Positions 1 through 17,197 of a stretch of DNA of 64,000 nucleotides are shown here, in pieces. The position numbers and the translations under genes are program-made. The number at the start of each line of letters is the position of its first letter. Position 1 is the stretch's first letter. The DNA lies in NCBI GenBank assembly GCA_033675545.1, contig JAWDGP010001377.1:260001-324000 (forward strand), in the 5' to 3' direction. Under the pieces are notes generated by a model. That model was not told the DNA's origin. It did not search any database and saw only the letters and a list, made by a program, of their open reading frames with translations. The stretch is from Elysia crispata (Eukaryota; Mollusca; Gastropoda; Plakobranchidae).

Positions 1-420
1 TTCCTTCCTGTCATCTTTCTCTAGTCTCTATCTTTGCCTTTCTCTCTTGTGCGATTTGTTCACACGGAAAAATAAATTATTGGTCTCCTCTTTTACTTTC
101 ATATTTGTATTCTTTATCTTAATACATTTTTCTTCACATGATGGTGTTGCACAGAGAATCTAAAGTAGCCTAGCGTCTTGCATGGTCAGACTTTTTTTAG
201 TATATATTCTCAAGAGATATATAACCAGTCGTAATAATTTTAATGGTCCCGGGAGAAGTATCACATTGAAAATTAACTCACTAAATTTGGAAACGTCATA
301 CGTGGTATAAAATAAACTGAATAAGATTCCTCCATAAATTTAGGAAATATAAAACAATAAAAGATTTTAGGCTATTTTAACGAACTCCAAATTAATTTAT
401 TATTTCCTTGCTTTTTCCAG

Positions 421-2411
421 GTCTGGATAACAAAATCATCGGGTGCCTCTTGAGGAAGATCGAAAATCTGGAGTCGAAGATGCGGAAAGTACAAACTGTG
501 CTGCCCCAGGTCGCAGCCATCACAGGGAAGATCGGAGAACTCTCCCAGCGCGTCCTTGACCTCGAAGTGCAACTAGAACTGCCCAGTGAGTCACAAGCCA
601 AAGTGCAGTAACTCTAAATTTTCTTGCGATAAAATAGGAACTCTTTTATGTGCCTTCAGAGACAATGTATTCAAGCTGAGATCTGAAATAGTGTGAAAGA
701 AAGACAAGAAAAGAAAAGTCTCAAAATCTTTCAATTTACTATCAATTATAACGGACAAATTTTTAAAAATGAACTTGACCGTAAACATACGGCTTCGCGT
801 TATATCCTATTAAGTTGTCGCAGTGATCCGCTCATGATTAATCCATTTTGGGATCATTATTTAGATCTCTGTAAGCATTGTTTCAAACATATTTTGAAGT
901 TTTCTACAGGTGTTTCATGGCTCTGGTTGAGCCAATCCTCACATTGTTTTCTAACAACTTAGCGGTTAATATAAGAGTTAGATAGGCCAGCTCGATACAC
1001 ATGAAGGCTAAAGCGGTAACTTTCAACTTTTCAATGCGAAATGAAATCAGATCCTTTGGCGTTAAAAAGAATTAAACATAAATATATAATTTTATAAATA
1101 TATAACCGTTAAGAGATGCTCGTGCACGAATTAAAAACGAATAACAGAAACTTAAAAATAGTGTCGGTAATACCCTTTCCATGCAGCTTCCAATTCGGTC
1201 AGGGTGATATGATTGTTGAAACACAGTTATCAAGGATAGGTCTTCGTGGCAGAGCTTTTTGTGAAATCTCATACCCTCAAATGTGCCAATTGAAGAACTA
1301 TTTTGTGATGATGAATAATGTTCCATTAGGTACGTTAAGAAGAACGCCACTTCAAACCATACAGGTTGTACTGGTTATTTTTCCGGGTTTTTTTTTATTT
1401 GCAGAGTGGAAACCACAGTCGTGGGGTTTCGATAGTGGAGAGCAGTCGTGGACTCACGACAGCAGGATAGCAGATGAAATAGAGGAGACGACTTCCGGTG
1501 GGTGGAGGGATCATACAGGGTCCTCTGTGAAAGATGTTGATTCCCGAAGAAGTAAAGAAAAGTTGAACAAAGATTCATCAACACATCATAACCACAGTCA
1601 AATGACCACACCTCCTTCCTCGGGGCGCACGTTTCAGAAAAAATTAGAAAGCGATAGGAAAGCAAAGTTTAGCCATCGTTCAGCACATGAGAGTAAAGCA
1701 TCTAAGTCGAGCAGAGGTAGATCTAAATACGACCCTGAGCAAGACGGAAAAAAGAAAAATATGCATAAAAGTGTTGTGTGTGTTAAGGAATGTCTTCACA
1801 AGCGAAAAGAAAAGAGAGAAACTGATAAACATAGACGAGTAAACAATACTTTAGCAACCGAGCAAAATACTCACAACGTTAAAAGGATGTGCGAGCGTGA
1901 CTGTAGAAAACACAATTTATCTCCGCCACCATTACCAGAAGCAGACGTACTCCGCGCGCTTTTTCCGAATGATACCGAGCTGTTACGGGCTTTAGAGGAC
2001 GGTCACGAAGAATTCTACAAATGCCTCAAGCTTAGACTCTCTCAACATCCTGACTATGTAAAGAAATACAAGGGCTATCTGAAAAAGCATTCTAGTGGTA
2101 TGATGGATCTTGATGTTCAGGAAGGCGGGGAGAGCCACGTCACCTATGGACGGCAGAATCTATCCAAAGAAGGCAAAGGGGAAAGAACAAATCGAGACAT
2201 GGCACATCTCTCCGATGATCCGAAAAGTTTTTCTCATTATAAACAGGCTGACCAAAATAATCGGAAACCAGCGCATCGTGCAAAAGGCGCATCCCGAAAG
2301 ATTTATAATTTCTCAAAACCTAAAAAGTCTAACGTAAAAAGCAAGGCATCAGCATTGGGTATAGCCAAAGAGATGATTTGTATTATGGTTTTTGTGGTTA
2401 ATCTCATTTAA
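421..2411 (+). CDS. 3' exons of an unrecognised gene (coiled coil plus basic Ser/Lys-rich region)
   Basis: Two exons are visible: 421-585 (after a pyrimidine-rich tract ending in CAG, before GTGAGT) and 1405-2411 (after a long T tract ending GCAG). The phases agree: the first exon ends with one base and the second supplies two, making a Lys codon. The first encodes about 54 residues with Leu/Ile heptads (LDNKIIGCLLRKIENLESK), a likely coiled coil. The second encodes about 335 residues, rich in Lys, Arg, Ser and His, with a more ordered acidic/hydrophobic stretch (EADVLRALFPNDTELLRALE) followed by a Tyr/Lys-rich segment near 1940-2095. The stop is TAA at 2409-2411. The last residues turn abruptly hydrophobic (ICIMVFVVNLI), so a donor near 2358 (GG then GTATAG) with a further exon is an alternative. 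The 5' end lies outside the window. I do not recognise the family; a nuclear or cytoskeletal adaptor is only a guess from composition. Confidence 0.6.
586..1404 (+). other. Intron of the left-edge gene
   Basis: Bounded by GTGAGT at 586 and GCAG ending at 1404, with compatible phases. A+T-rich; I see no repeat family or second exon inside. Confidence 0.55.
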
Positions 2412-2685
2412 GGTACCAGGTCTTTCTGATTGTCTTCCACAATATTTTTAATGTTGCATTACTGAGACGTTGTTGTAGTAAGCAAAACACGAGATGGTTT
2501 CCCTTAACAATGAACATGAGGTGTGTCATATTGACTGAAACGAACTCTTAGCCTTATTGAGCAATATGTTCTGTCTCATTGCCTGCACACCTGCCGATAA
2601 CCAGACGCTTCGCCATGAATGCGATGGAGGGTCGTACCTAGTACTCCAAGTTAGATCTAGATCTAGACTCTGGATCTTGTCGCAA

Positions 2686-2691
2686 AATAAA
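2686..2691 (+). terminator. Candidate polyadenylation signal AATAAA
   Basis: AATAAA about 275 bases after the stop of the left-edge gene, in an A-rich context. It would end that transcript if the exon at 1405-2411 is terminal. Positional evidence only. Confidence 0.35.
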
Positions 2692-3156
2692 AATAACCGT
2701 AAAAAGTTGATTTTATATATATATTTTGTAAAATATATCCTTACAAAAAGTTCCCAGAATATTGGCATGTTTTTCCATTGAAAAAGAATCAGTTTAAGAT
2801 GTCTTTCGTTGAAATTTATTGTGAGATGCAAATCCGCAAGTGCTGGACCCTACAGTAACAGCTGGATTGCTTTCATCGTGGATGCATAGCTATAATTATC
2901 TTACACCATGTTAGCTCAGTGAATATAACAGATGTAAAAGTAATAATCAATATTAACCTTCCAAATTAAATTTAAATCTTAGGCTCTCTTTGCAATCATA
3001 GATGAAGACACCGACAACAAAAATGCCTATATTTCTTCAATATGCAAGGACATAAATGGATAAAGTGGTTGTCGGATGAAGGCAATCCCGTGAATTCGTC
3101 TAAAGGAAAGCGGGGTTGCACCTTGCATCCGTTTTTGTCATCAGTTTCATATCGAA

Positions 3157-3590
3157 ACGTAACCCTGCAAGTTGCTTAGGTCATCATTTCCGCTCCTATC
3201 ACTGGATGTAAAATATATAACTATAATACAATTACGATTTGTCATAAAACCTTTTTGAGCCCGGAAACCAATCTGTGCCCTTTAATCTCTACAAATGTGT
3301 TACTATGTTATACACAGCATAGGTAGGTTGTATCAACGTTTACATTTTTTTTTTATATAAAAATTATTAATAATCAATTAATGAAACGGGACTCTGCAAG
3401 TGATTAGGACATCATTTCTGCACCTATCACTGGAATTAAATAAGTACAATAACACTTTGTGAAACTTCATTCTAACGCTGTAATTGGATACCTATATGTG
3501 CTTTTTAGTCTTTGCAACAGCGTATATAGATGGTATCAACGTTTATTTTTATATAAAAAGAAAAACCCATTACTATAATAAACATGCTGC
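3157..3590. repeat. Diverged tandem duplication, unit about 227 bp
   Basis: Copy 1 starts near 3157 and copy 2 near 3384. Shared landmarks in the same order: CTGCAAGT...TTAGG, CATCATTTC, CTATCACTGGA near the starts; GTATCAACGTTTA followed by a T run and TATATAAAAA at 3329 and 3533. The middle parts are more diverged. No coding content. Confidence 0.7.
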
Positions 3591-4184
3591 CTTACTTTAG
3601 CCAAGTACAAATCAACCATGTAATACCACTTACATGCATATTTTAACAATATTGCAATCTTAATTAAGCTATGTAGACGTGTGTATTTCATATTTTCAAA
3701 GATTTGAAACTGACATACAAGTGATGCCGAATTGCGATGGGAAAATATAATTCCTAATTAAGCAATTTCAGAAATAAAGAAAATGTAAAAAGAAAAAGAA
3801 GTCAGCTTGGGATACATGTACTTGGGCGTTTTGTTTTGTTTTTGTTTTTTTTGTTAATGTTTTGTTATTGCTTTTCTTATTGTTGTTTTTAGCTTTGTTT
3901 TTTAATAGTAAGAGTTTTTGCTGAAAAAAAGAAAATATCCCAGGTCAATTTTTTTTTTACAAAATATCACATCAGCAACAGCAATTAACCACTCAGCCTC
4001 TCACTCCATACAAAATTCAGATCTTACACAAGCAAAGGGGAAAAATGAGATTTCAATTTTCTGACGGTTAATTTGCTAATGTCATTAAAAGGTTGGAATT
4101 TTTTTTACATCTTTACTGGTGAAAGATTTGACTGCTGGGATAAATGTTTGCATTAAATTTGTTACAAAAACAGCAAGAAACAAT

Positions 4185-4185
4185 C

Positions 4186-4248
<63 letters not shown>

Positions 4249-4259
4249 AACAACAACAA
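4185..4259. repeat. (CAA)n microsatellite
   Basis: About 25 CAA units with one CAATAA interruption near the 3' end. The polyAsn or polyLeu readings in the frames are artefacts of the repeat. Confidence 0.95.
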
Positions 4260-4548
4260 GGCACAAAAACAACAATCAACAAAATTAATACAACTTTTGA
4301 CTTTGTCAAAGGAATTAATACCTACCATCGCAAATCTTTGCCGGTTAATCCCCTTTGACAACTTCGTTACCTTTCAAACTTGTACAGGGTTCATCCAAAT
4401 TTCGGCGAACGAGTTTGCTAGCAAGTAGTTAACTTTTCTTTTGGACTGACTTAACTTGATTTTTAATAAAACGATAAAATAATGCAGATTTTTGCCTGCT
4501 CAAGAATTATCATGAGGAGAACCAATTAAAAAGGACAATGTTGTCCCC

Positions 4549-4550
<2 letters not shown>

Positions 4551-4630
<80 letters not shown>

Positions 4631-4665
4631 ATCTTTCTCTCTTTCTCTTTCTCTCTCTCTCTCTG
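4551..4665. repeat. (CT)n microsatellite
   Basis: Nearly pure CT for about 70 bases, then interrupted by TTTCTC and TATC variants. Confidence 0.95.
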
Positions 4666-6330
4666 TCTATGTCCGTTTAAAGCTCGCGAGAGTAAAAGAT
4701 GCAGTGATGGGATATACTTAATACGTTTTGCTTTTAGAGAGAGAAAGAGAAAGGGGTTGAGGAAATAAATAGATGGATAGACAAACGTATAAAGCGGTTT
4801 TAGGACAGGTATCAAGATCGAAATGTGTGTGCATGTATCTACGTATTAAAGATAAAATTGAGGTGAAATAATAAAGTGGAATGGAAATTATGACGCACAT
4901 TGGGAATTTAAAGGAGTTTAGAAGATAAGGTGAAAGAAAAAAGGATAGCAGAGAGGAAGATGGGCTGATCTTCTTCTGATATAAAGAGAGGAAAGGCAAT
5001 AAAGTAAAAAAAGGATAAAGTAAAAGATGATTGAGGAACTATCGGATACGAATGATTGTCATTTGAGTAGATATGGAGATTTCAGGAGTAAGTCGGAGGG
5101 GGAGGGCATGATCCTGATGGTCCCATATCTAGTTCATCTTTTCTCATGTGTGAGGGTCATCTTTACACGTCTTTTCTCGAATGCTTTAGTTGTTGTTTTT
5201 TTCACTCTTTCTTCTTTTCCTCCTTCAATACGGTGATGTAGAACATATCAGTGAGAAAAAGAGAGCAAAGGGACTTGCCAATGTGATAAGTAAAGAACGT
5301 GATTTTTCAGTTTCTCTCGAGGCTTCATAAAAGACAAAATGATTGAAAAGAGAATCTGAAATTGACAACGTAAAGTTGAAACAAGGAGCTGTCTTGAAAA
5401 GAAGGCAGCCATCGTTGTGATTCAGTTATGTTTGACATGTAGAAAGATGGAAAAAAATGGTAGCGTGCATACATTGTTTCTCAAATATTTTGTTTATATT
5501 TGTGTGAGGGTCAATTCGCGGACATTCAGAAATAGGTATTTAGTTGGAAAAGATAAAAGAAAGCAACCTTTCTCACTTTACCAATATCCTGGCGAGGGTG
5601 TGAGACAACCTGACTAGTACTCAGTAGATGGTTCATGTTGTAAACAAGTTCACTGATGTAAACACAATAGTGGCCATTATTACTTTGAGTTACTTGTATT
5701 TAGCAGCAAAGTTAAAGAAGGTGAAGCAAGTCTTCTGGTGAGCCATCTAGGATCAAAGGTTAACAGTTAAAACTGGAATTTACATCAGGAGAATATTTAT
5801 CACATAAAGTATTCGTTTGATATTGCACATCTTTAAAAAAAAAAAAAAAAGTAATCAAAAAAGATGTCCCAAGTGCCTTGAAATATTTCATGACCTGAAA
5901 TAAAATCACTAGGCTGGTGTGAGAGATTCCAGTCCGTCATTCTCCTTCCTTTACCTTCCAAACAAAAATCACGATCCTTTGTCCTGTATCTTTGTGCTCA
6001 ATCCTCCGTCCTTTAGCTCTACCCTCTATCCTACTTCATCTTTTATATCATACATAATCTATTCTTCTTCATCTAACTCTTATCCTTCATCCACCTTTGT
6101 CTTCTCTCCATCCTCATTATTTTCTATTTCTGTCGTCTATCCAATATCTGTCAGCCATTTACCTTTTTTTTTTCACCCTCCATCCTTGATCCACTATTAT
6201 CCATCACCAAATCCTGCCCTCCATCCTCTCTTTATCATAATATCTTCATTTTGTTTGATGACATCATTCTCTGCTCCATCAGACTTATTGTTTGATTCAC
6301 AACTCCTTCATTGTTGGAATCTTTTTCTAT
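4666..6330. other. Intergenic stretch without recognisable gene
   Basis: Purine-rich then pyrimidine-rich low-complexity DNA. Open frames at about 5919-6443 read as Ser/Phe/Pro-rich translations of a C/T tract and show no domain or codon structure. No feature supported. Confidence 0.5.
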
Positions 6331-6750
6331 TTCTCTCAATTCCAGAGAGAATACACTGGGCATTAGGATCAAAAACTGTACTTGACCTGTCGGAATTGCC
6401 TCCTCATCAATCTCAGTGGGAGTATCCTCCTTTAGTTGGCTAAGCTGACCGGGGCCACACAGTTCCTGGTATGCTCCTGGTCAGAGTGTGGAGCTCCACT
6501 GCAGTTGTTGACTTGTTTTTCCACTTTCATCTCTGGATGTCTGATAGGTGACCCCTCTCAGTGGGGGTGTATACTATTTATCGTTGACAGATCCTCCAGC
6601 AACAGCAGCCGGTGCTGTTATATTAGTGCCGCAGCCTGTATATATGTAGAAAGAGACGTGTTTGTGGTGGTTGAGTTACTTTTATGCAAGTTTCGTCCCT
6701 GCGAATACCAGGCGGACGCTCTATCCCCACACCAACTGGCATTCCATTAG
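6331..6750 (-). repeat. Possible tRNA-headed retroposon (SINE-like), minus strand
   Basis: Read on the minus strand from 6750, the sequence opens with a tRNA-like block: CAGTTGGTG, GATAGAGCGTCCGCCTGGTA, then CAGGGACGAAAC where a box B would lie. A G+C-richer body of about 350 bases follows, unlike the surrounding A+T-rich DNA. The box B is degenerate and no second copy is present in the window, so the call is tentative. It does not match the SINE at 36400. Confidence 0.35.
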
Positions 6751-6770
6751 AAAAATAGATAAGTAGGTAG

Positions 6771-6913
<143 letters not shown>

Positions 6914-7753
6914 TTGAAGGGGAGAAAAGGATGAAAAAAAAAAACATTAATAAAGAGATCAATAAAAAGAGGGCTATAAGGAGGACAGAAAAGCCTTAAT
7001 TATGAACGATAAAAGAATGGTAAAAGCATTCGAAACAGCGAAATACAGTCTTAAAAATATAAAATAATCGGGGAAGGACAGGCAAAGAAAGAGACAAATA
7101 GAGAGTTTGAAAGAGTGAAAGATGAAAAAAAAAGTCAAGTCCGCCACATTCTTAATTTTTTAATATCGAAGATAATCTTCCTACGTATCATCTTATTATC
7201 TAAGATGAAGGTTTAGGTGAAAAACGTAATACTACCTCCCTCGTATGGCCTGAGATAAACCAACTAATCAATCGATTTAAAGAGAGAATATTGTGAGCTA
7301 CGTTGGATACCACCCGAAAAATTTATTTATGCTTGGTAGAAATCCGTGCAAATCTCCAACGTGTTCTGGAGATTTTAGACGAATTGTTCTGTAGGAAAAA
7401 AATATTTTGAAAATAATAAAAAAAAATTAAATCGTCCGGTTGTGCTCCTAGCTAGCCTCGATTTGGCAACATGCTGGCCATAGTCGGCCATCTTCTCTAC
7501 CCATGCTACTCCACCTCTCTTATTTTCCCCCCCTTCTTCCTTTTCTTCTATATTATTTTATCGCAAACCCCAATTCCCTTTGTCATCACTCCTACCGTAT
7601 CTCACCTTTCATTCCTTCTTCCTTTTTACTGTCATCTCAGTGTCGGTCTTCTCCTCCACTTTGCCACCTTCATCAACTTTTCTCCCCATCACTCTACTTT
7701 ATTCTCTCCTTCTCTTCCTCATTTCTCCTCTCACTCTATCTTAGAATTTTGCC

Positions 7754-7915
<162 letters not shown>

Positions 7916-8320
7916 TCTCCTTGGTTTAAGATGCTCTGAATTCAAACATGCTTGATCAACAGAAAATAAATAACAAAAAGAAACACAACAATGTCTAGAA
8001 TAATAACAGAAAAATATTTCCGATGTTTGTTCATTCATGTTTAGAAGTTTATTTTGATCATGGAGATACGCACAAAATGTAAGACGAACATAAATTACAT
8101 CATGCTTCCCTGCTCATACTTCAACATCAATAGCAAAAAAAAAGAATAAAAAAGTATGCATCATTTAGAGCATGTATATCCATAAATATTTATTATAAAA
8201 GACAATACTTTTTTACGCCATCTTAAAAACAGAGTGAAAATGTACAAATAATGCAAGCAGTGGTAAGACACCATAGAAATGATAGCAGTAACAGAAAAAT
8301 TAGCATGATAATAATAGTCA

Positions 8321-8339
8321 AAATAATAATAATAATAGT

Positions 8340-8379
<40 letters not shown>
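8321..8379. repeat. (AAT)n microsatellite
   Basis: About 20 AAT units, one interruption (AATAGTATT). Confidence 0.9.
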
Positions 8380-8381
<2 letters not shown>

Positions 8382-9062
8382 AATTAAATAAATTAATATT
8401 GTACATCCGTTTATCATTATGTCATTTTCAAATATTCATGTACAAAAATGTAGCTATATCTTCTTTGACGAAGAGCCGAGAAAAGGTTATGAACAGCATG
8501 TAAGTAAAAAAATCATTTTAAAAAATCTCCAACTGGCTCTTTTGTACAAGTCTTAGACCAATTATGGTTCATTCAATAAAAGATAATTGAGCAGGTATAC
8601 AAAGAAATTTTTCCTCACATTCGCATTAAAAAGCTAACCTGCAAAAATTTTGGAACACCCGTGAAGGAAAAAAAATACCCTGGCATAAAAAAAAAAAAGA
8701 AAAAGAGAAGAAAAAGTTAACACGCACACACAAACAAAAAAAAGTTTGGCTATTTGCAAACAGCATCCATGTGCGTGAGTAGAGCGGTTGGCGCAAACAA
8801 GATTCCTGTGATTGTTTTTTGTATTTTATTTATTTTTTTTTATGAAGATACCAGAGTGGCATAGAAATATTTGCATGTATAAATACATTAATATATAAGT
8901 TTTAATGGTACACAAAATATTAAGATTTAAAAACAAAAACTTCTGATTGAAATTTGTCACTGTTACTGAGAGAAAAATAAGGAACAGCTGAAATCAAATT
9001 TATTTCATATTTGGGAAATCAACTTTTGTTCTACTAGGCACAATGCCTTTTTTATAAGGGCA

Positions 9063-9174
9063 AAAAGAAGAAAGAAAGAAAGAAAGGAAGAAAAAGAAGA
9101 AGAAGAAGAAGAAGAAGAAGAAGAAGAAGAAGAAGAAGAAGAAGAAGAAGAAGAAGAAGAAGAGAGACAGAGGC

Positions 9175-9207
<33 letters not shown>

Positions 9208-9255
9208 CAGAGACAGACAGAGACAGAGACAGAAATTTAGACAGAAAGACAGAGA
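9063..9255. repeat. (GAAA)n, (GAA)n and (GAGACA)n compound repeat
   Basis: AAAG variants pass into about 25 GAA units (to about 9163), then a GAGACA/GACAGA array. A purine-only run of about 130 bases. Confidence 0.9.
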
Positions 9256-9842
9256 GACAAACAGATTGACTGCCTTAGGAAAGAGAGAGGAAAAAGGGAG
9301 AAGAGAGAGAAAGTGGGAACATGAACAAGGGCGATAAATATAAACTAGAGGTCATTCTATAGATAAACAAAAGAAAAGACTTAAGTGATTCTTTCTGGTT
9401 TTTTTTTAGTTTTGTTTCTGTGGTAGAAAGGCACACATAATTATTATTACTTCAATAATTACACATGAAAATCTCCTCCAGACGAGGAAAAATTGTAACA
9501 TAATCAACAAAATGAAAATAGAAGTGATAACTTAAGAATTGTGATCAACAACAAAAAATGTAGTAAAAAATCAATAACATGGTGAAGAAATTTTGCCATT
9601 CAATGGTATCTTGTCACAACCTCAAAATCAGTAGAAACTGCTTCTTTAAAAAAAAAAATGTCTCCCTATTTCCAAAACTCCTTTCTTCTGCAAATGATAT
9701 CCATACTATAAATTACATGGAATAAGACCACACTTGCACCTATACATAGAGCTATAATTATAACTAAAGCTTTGAAAAAGCAATTTTCACAGAACCTTGT
9801 ATATTTTGTGACCTCTCATATCTTCTTGCAGTATCTCTTGTT

Positions 9843-13879
<4,037 letters not shown>

Positions 13880-14160
13880 GAGTAGATTGCCTGACTAACA
13901 GAACAAGGTGCAGGGTTCAAATCCTGGCTTGGACTATCTGGTGGTGGAGTTGGGTGTGTTCTAACCAGCCCTATCATAAGGCTTGACAAGAGCTTAATAA
14001 CCTCTGTGACTTGAGATGTTACAACGTTCTTGATGTCCTGGGCTGAAAATAACAGTTGTATTTCTCTGCTTTACGCACTGATTGCAGCCAAAAAGGCTAA
14101 TTGCCTGGAGAGGGTGCAGGATATGGAACCCAATCAACCAACCTACAAACTATTTGAGAC
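13880..14160 (+). mobile_element. tRNA-derived SINE, diverged copy
   Basis: Carries a box B-like GGTTCAAATCC near 13914 and the same ordered modules as the SINE at 36400: GGTGGTGG, TCTAACCAGC, ATAAGGCTTG, AGCTTAATA, then GGCTAAT, GAGAGGGTGCAGG and ACCAACCTA near the 3' end. More diverged than the other copy, with a weak box A. Confidence 0.7.
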
Positions 14161-16276
14161 TGAAAGAGGCATATTGCTTTAATGGTTTGCAAGAACAGGA
14201 AACAATGAAGCAGAACTTTTCATCCTCACCACACACAGAGTAGCTACGGCTTGTCTTGAACCACATACATTTCTAACAACAGCATACACCATTTCACATG
14301 TAATCCATATGTTTATAGCTACATGTACATTCATTCACAATTATGAATAAAACATGTTACAATTTGTAATGCTATGCTGAATAAATAATAAAAAAAGAGA
14401 GCAAGACAACAACAAACTAAATCTAAATATCATGTGTCAATAATAAAAAAAGGTACAAAAATTATCAATGTTAACAAAACTACCCAAGAATTATAAACAA
14501 TATCAATCCCAAGAATGAGAAATATCTAATCAGAACATAAGAATTACAGTAAACAGGGCATAAGAATGTTGGTGGCGAGGACAGAAGGAGGGGAGAGGGG
14601 AAGAATGACGTGTTGCTGAAAGACTGAAGTTGTTGATTCACTGTACAACAATCAAACAAACCCAAAAGTAAAATAAATTATCAAAATTCAACTTATTTTT
14701 TTCTTACTATCAGTTTTACTGACACTCCTTAGCACACACCTGTGGTGCCAATTTAGAAAGCATTTTGTGTTGTTGAACAAGCACAATAAATTTCAGTTTC
14801 ACATGCTTTGTGGTTCTTAAATGGTTACAACAAATATGATTTAACATGAAAAAAGGGACTGTACATTCACAACAACTCGTTATGTATATCATAGATTGCT
14901 TGTATTAAATACACATACAGATGTAACTATAACATTTAACATTGTAGATCACATTCATGATATCTCAAATTTCTTACAAAATTACATTGGACTTTACACA
15001 TATAACAAATACTATTCACAACAATTCATAATCAATAGTTCACATCTCAGATAACATTAGGAAACATGCATAAAAATGTTACATTTAATCTTTTTTGACT
15101 CACATTCAAGACAATTTCGCTTATCTCATTATCTCAGATGGTTCACACAAATTAGAAACACAAACATAACATGTAATATTGAATGCCACCAAAGCAGTTA
15201 GGCAAAGATCAGATCACATCATAAGATAATAAGCACACAGCCAAAGGGGCACGTCAAATATTTCAATACAAGGAAAACCAAGGGAAAAAAATTATAGAAA
15301 ATAAACCAGGAAAAACAAATAAAAAAGAAAATTACAAAACCTAAAAACTTTCTTCTCTTCAATCAAGACTGCCTTTCAGAAATAAGTATATCTTTCAAAA
15401 AAAAATTTTTGTCCAGGAAATATTTTGGCCAATTTTTGCAGAAGAGTCTGGATATCAAAGAACCAAATATACCAAAGGGTACTGCACTGATCTTCAGAAT
15501 CCAAGCTTTATGATAATGACTATGAAACAAAGAAATATCAAAAGATAAGAGATATTGTATCAATGCCTTTAAGGTGAAGAGCAAGCATGAAAATAGTGTT
15601 GACTTTCCAAAGTCTATCATAGATACAAGTTCTGGTAAGGCTGTCCCTTTTTTTAGACATATACAAGACCTTAAGAAATCCTCTGATGACTTCCATATTG
15701 GATCCAAGTACTAGTTTGAGATCTGAACAACTTAAAAGTCTCCACTTGTAAGGGTATCTATATATAGCACATAATCATGTTGTGTTTAAGGGATAATCGC
15801 CAAAGAGTAATTTCTCATATTTTTTCAGTCTTTGTTCTGGAAAGCCAGTTGAAACCCCCGGTCTATTTAGAGAATGAGAAAGCAGCACAGTCCTTGTGAA
15901 TAGGGCTCTGCTTAAGCTAGCGACATGAAACCCAAAACGGCTGATCTGTCAAACAGCCATCAAGCTCTCCAAGGGTTTCAAAGATTTCTACAGGGATCAG
16001 GCTTTGACTGGCTAGCAAATCAAGTACCAGATCTTTTCAATTCAATTTAATACTTTCAAATACTACAAATATGCTGAATATTGTCTACCACATATATGTT
16101 GAACAGGATAACATTGGTACGATCTTTTCTTGTTGCTGATTAATGGAGCCAAAAAGGAACTCAAGAGTTGAAGAAAAAAACAACAACAACAATATGACTA
16201 CACTTCTCTTTCCTCATCTCCAGCCATGAGGAAAAAGTGCAATTATTTAATTAAATGCAGAGAAAGCAACAGTGGG

Positions 16277-16310
<34 letters not shown>

Positions 16311-17171
16311 TGTATGAAATAAAATACTTTAACTCATATTTTGGGCCCTCACTTCAAATTCACATTTAAAGGTTTTGATATTTGGAATTTTTTTTCCTTC
16401 ACTTTACACCAATGAAAATTGCATGACATTGTCAGCATTCTCTGAGTATGATGAGGGTTTTTTTTAGCTCTTTTGACGTTTTCAAAAATCCTTCCTTTAA
16501 ATCAATATATTCCACACTAGACTCTTTTAATCTGGTGGAAAGACATGTCATTACCCAAAAAAACTCCATGTAAATCTCGCTCTTTTCAAGTTTGATGACA
16601 AAGATTGAGACTGACCAATGAATGTCCCTCATAAGATTCAAAATTCTTCAGTATGTCACGGCTGTAAAGGAAATATTTTGTTATTCTTTGAACACATTTT
16701 TTGCACAAGTGAATTCATATCTATATAGTATATTGATCTGGCTTTGTAGGTTCAATATAATAAAAGGAGTAATAAAAACTTTTCAGTATTGTTAGCAAAT
16801 ATTGCAGAATCTTTGTTCTTGAAATGTTCAAAGATGAAAAGAAAGCAAAAGATTAGTTAATTTGACTGAACAAAATGAGTAATAAAATTCTGGGAGGAAA
16901 AAAATTAAATCTTTTCTTAAGGTGTATTTTGATCTGCTGTGGTTCAAATATTCACAAGCTTTGATTGAACCTCAATAATTTTTCTTGGCGACTTCCTCAA
17001 AGGAAAAATATCTCATCTTAATTTTTCCAAATACTCTTCTTAATTATACTACTTCAAATGCTTTAAAGCCTAAATGAATATAAAACTTAATACATGAACA
17101 CATTGATTTTTCTCTCAATAATCAAATAAAAAACTGAAATTGAAAGAAATGGCGAACATGCAGCTTCATGT
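14161..17171. other. A+T-rich stretch downstream of the USP32-like gene
   Basis: No gene recognised. Holds poly-A, a short A(n)(TA)n tract near 16280-16311 and scattered T runs. May be partly 3' UTR of the minus-strand gene. Confidence 0.4.
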
Positions 17172-17191
17172 TTTATTCTCCTCATTGTTGA

Positions 17192-17197
17192 TTTATT
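17192..17197 (-). terminator. Candidate polyadenylation signal for the USP32-like gene
   Basis: AATAAA on the minus strand about 770 bases after the stop codon; a second lies at 17172-17177. Many similar hexamers occur further left, so the true site cannot be fixed. Confidence 0.25.

Noticed and set aside
5919-6750. Two adjacent open frames of 174 and 104 codons
   Set aside because: First is a C/T-rich low-complexity translation; second overlaps a probable retroposon on the other strand. No domain or splice support.
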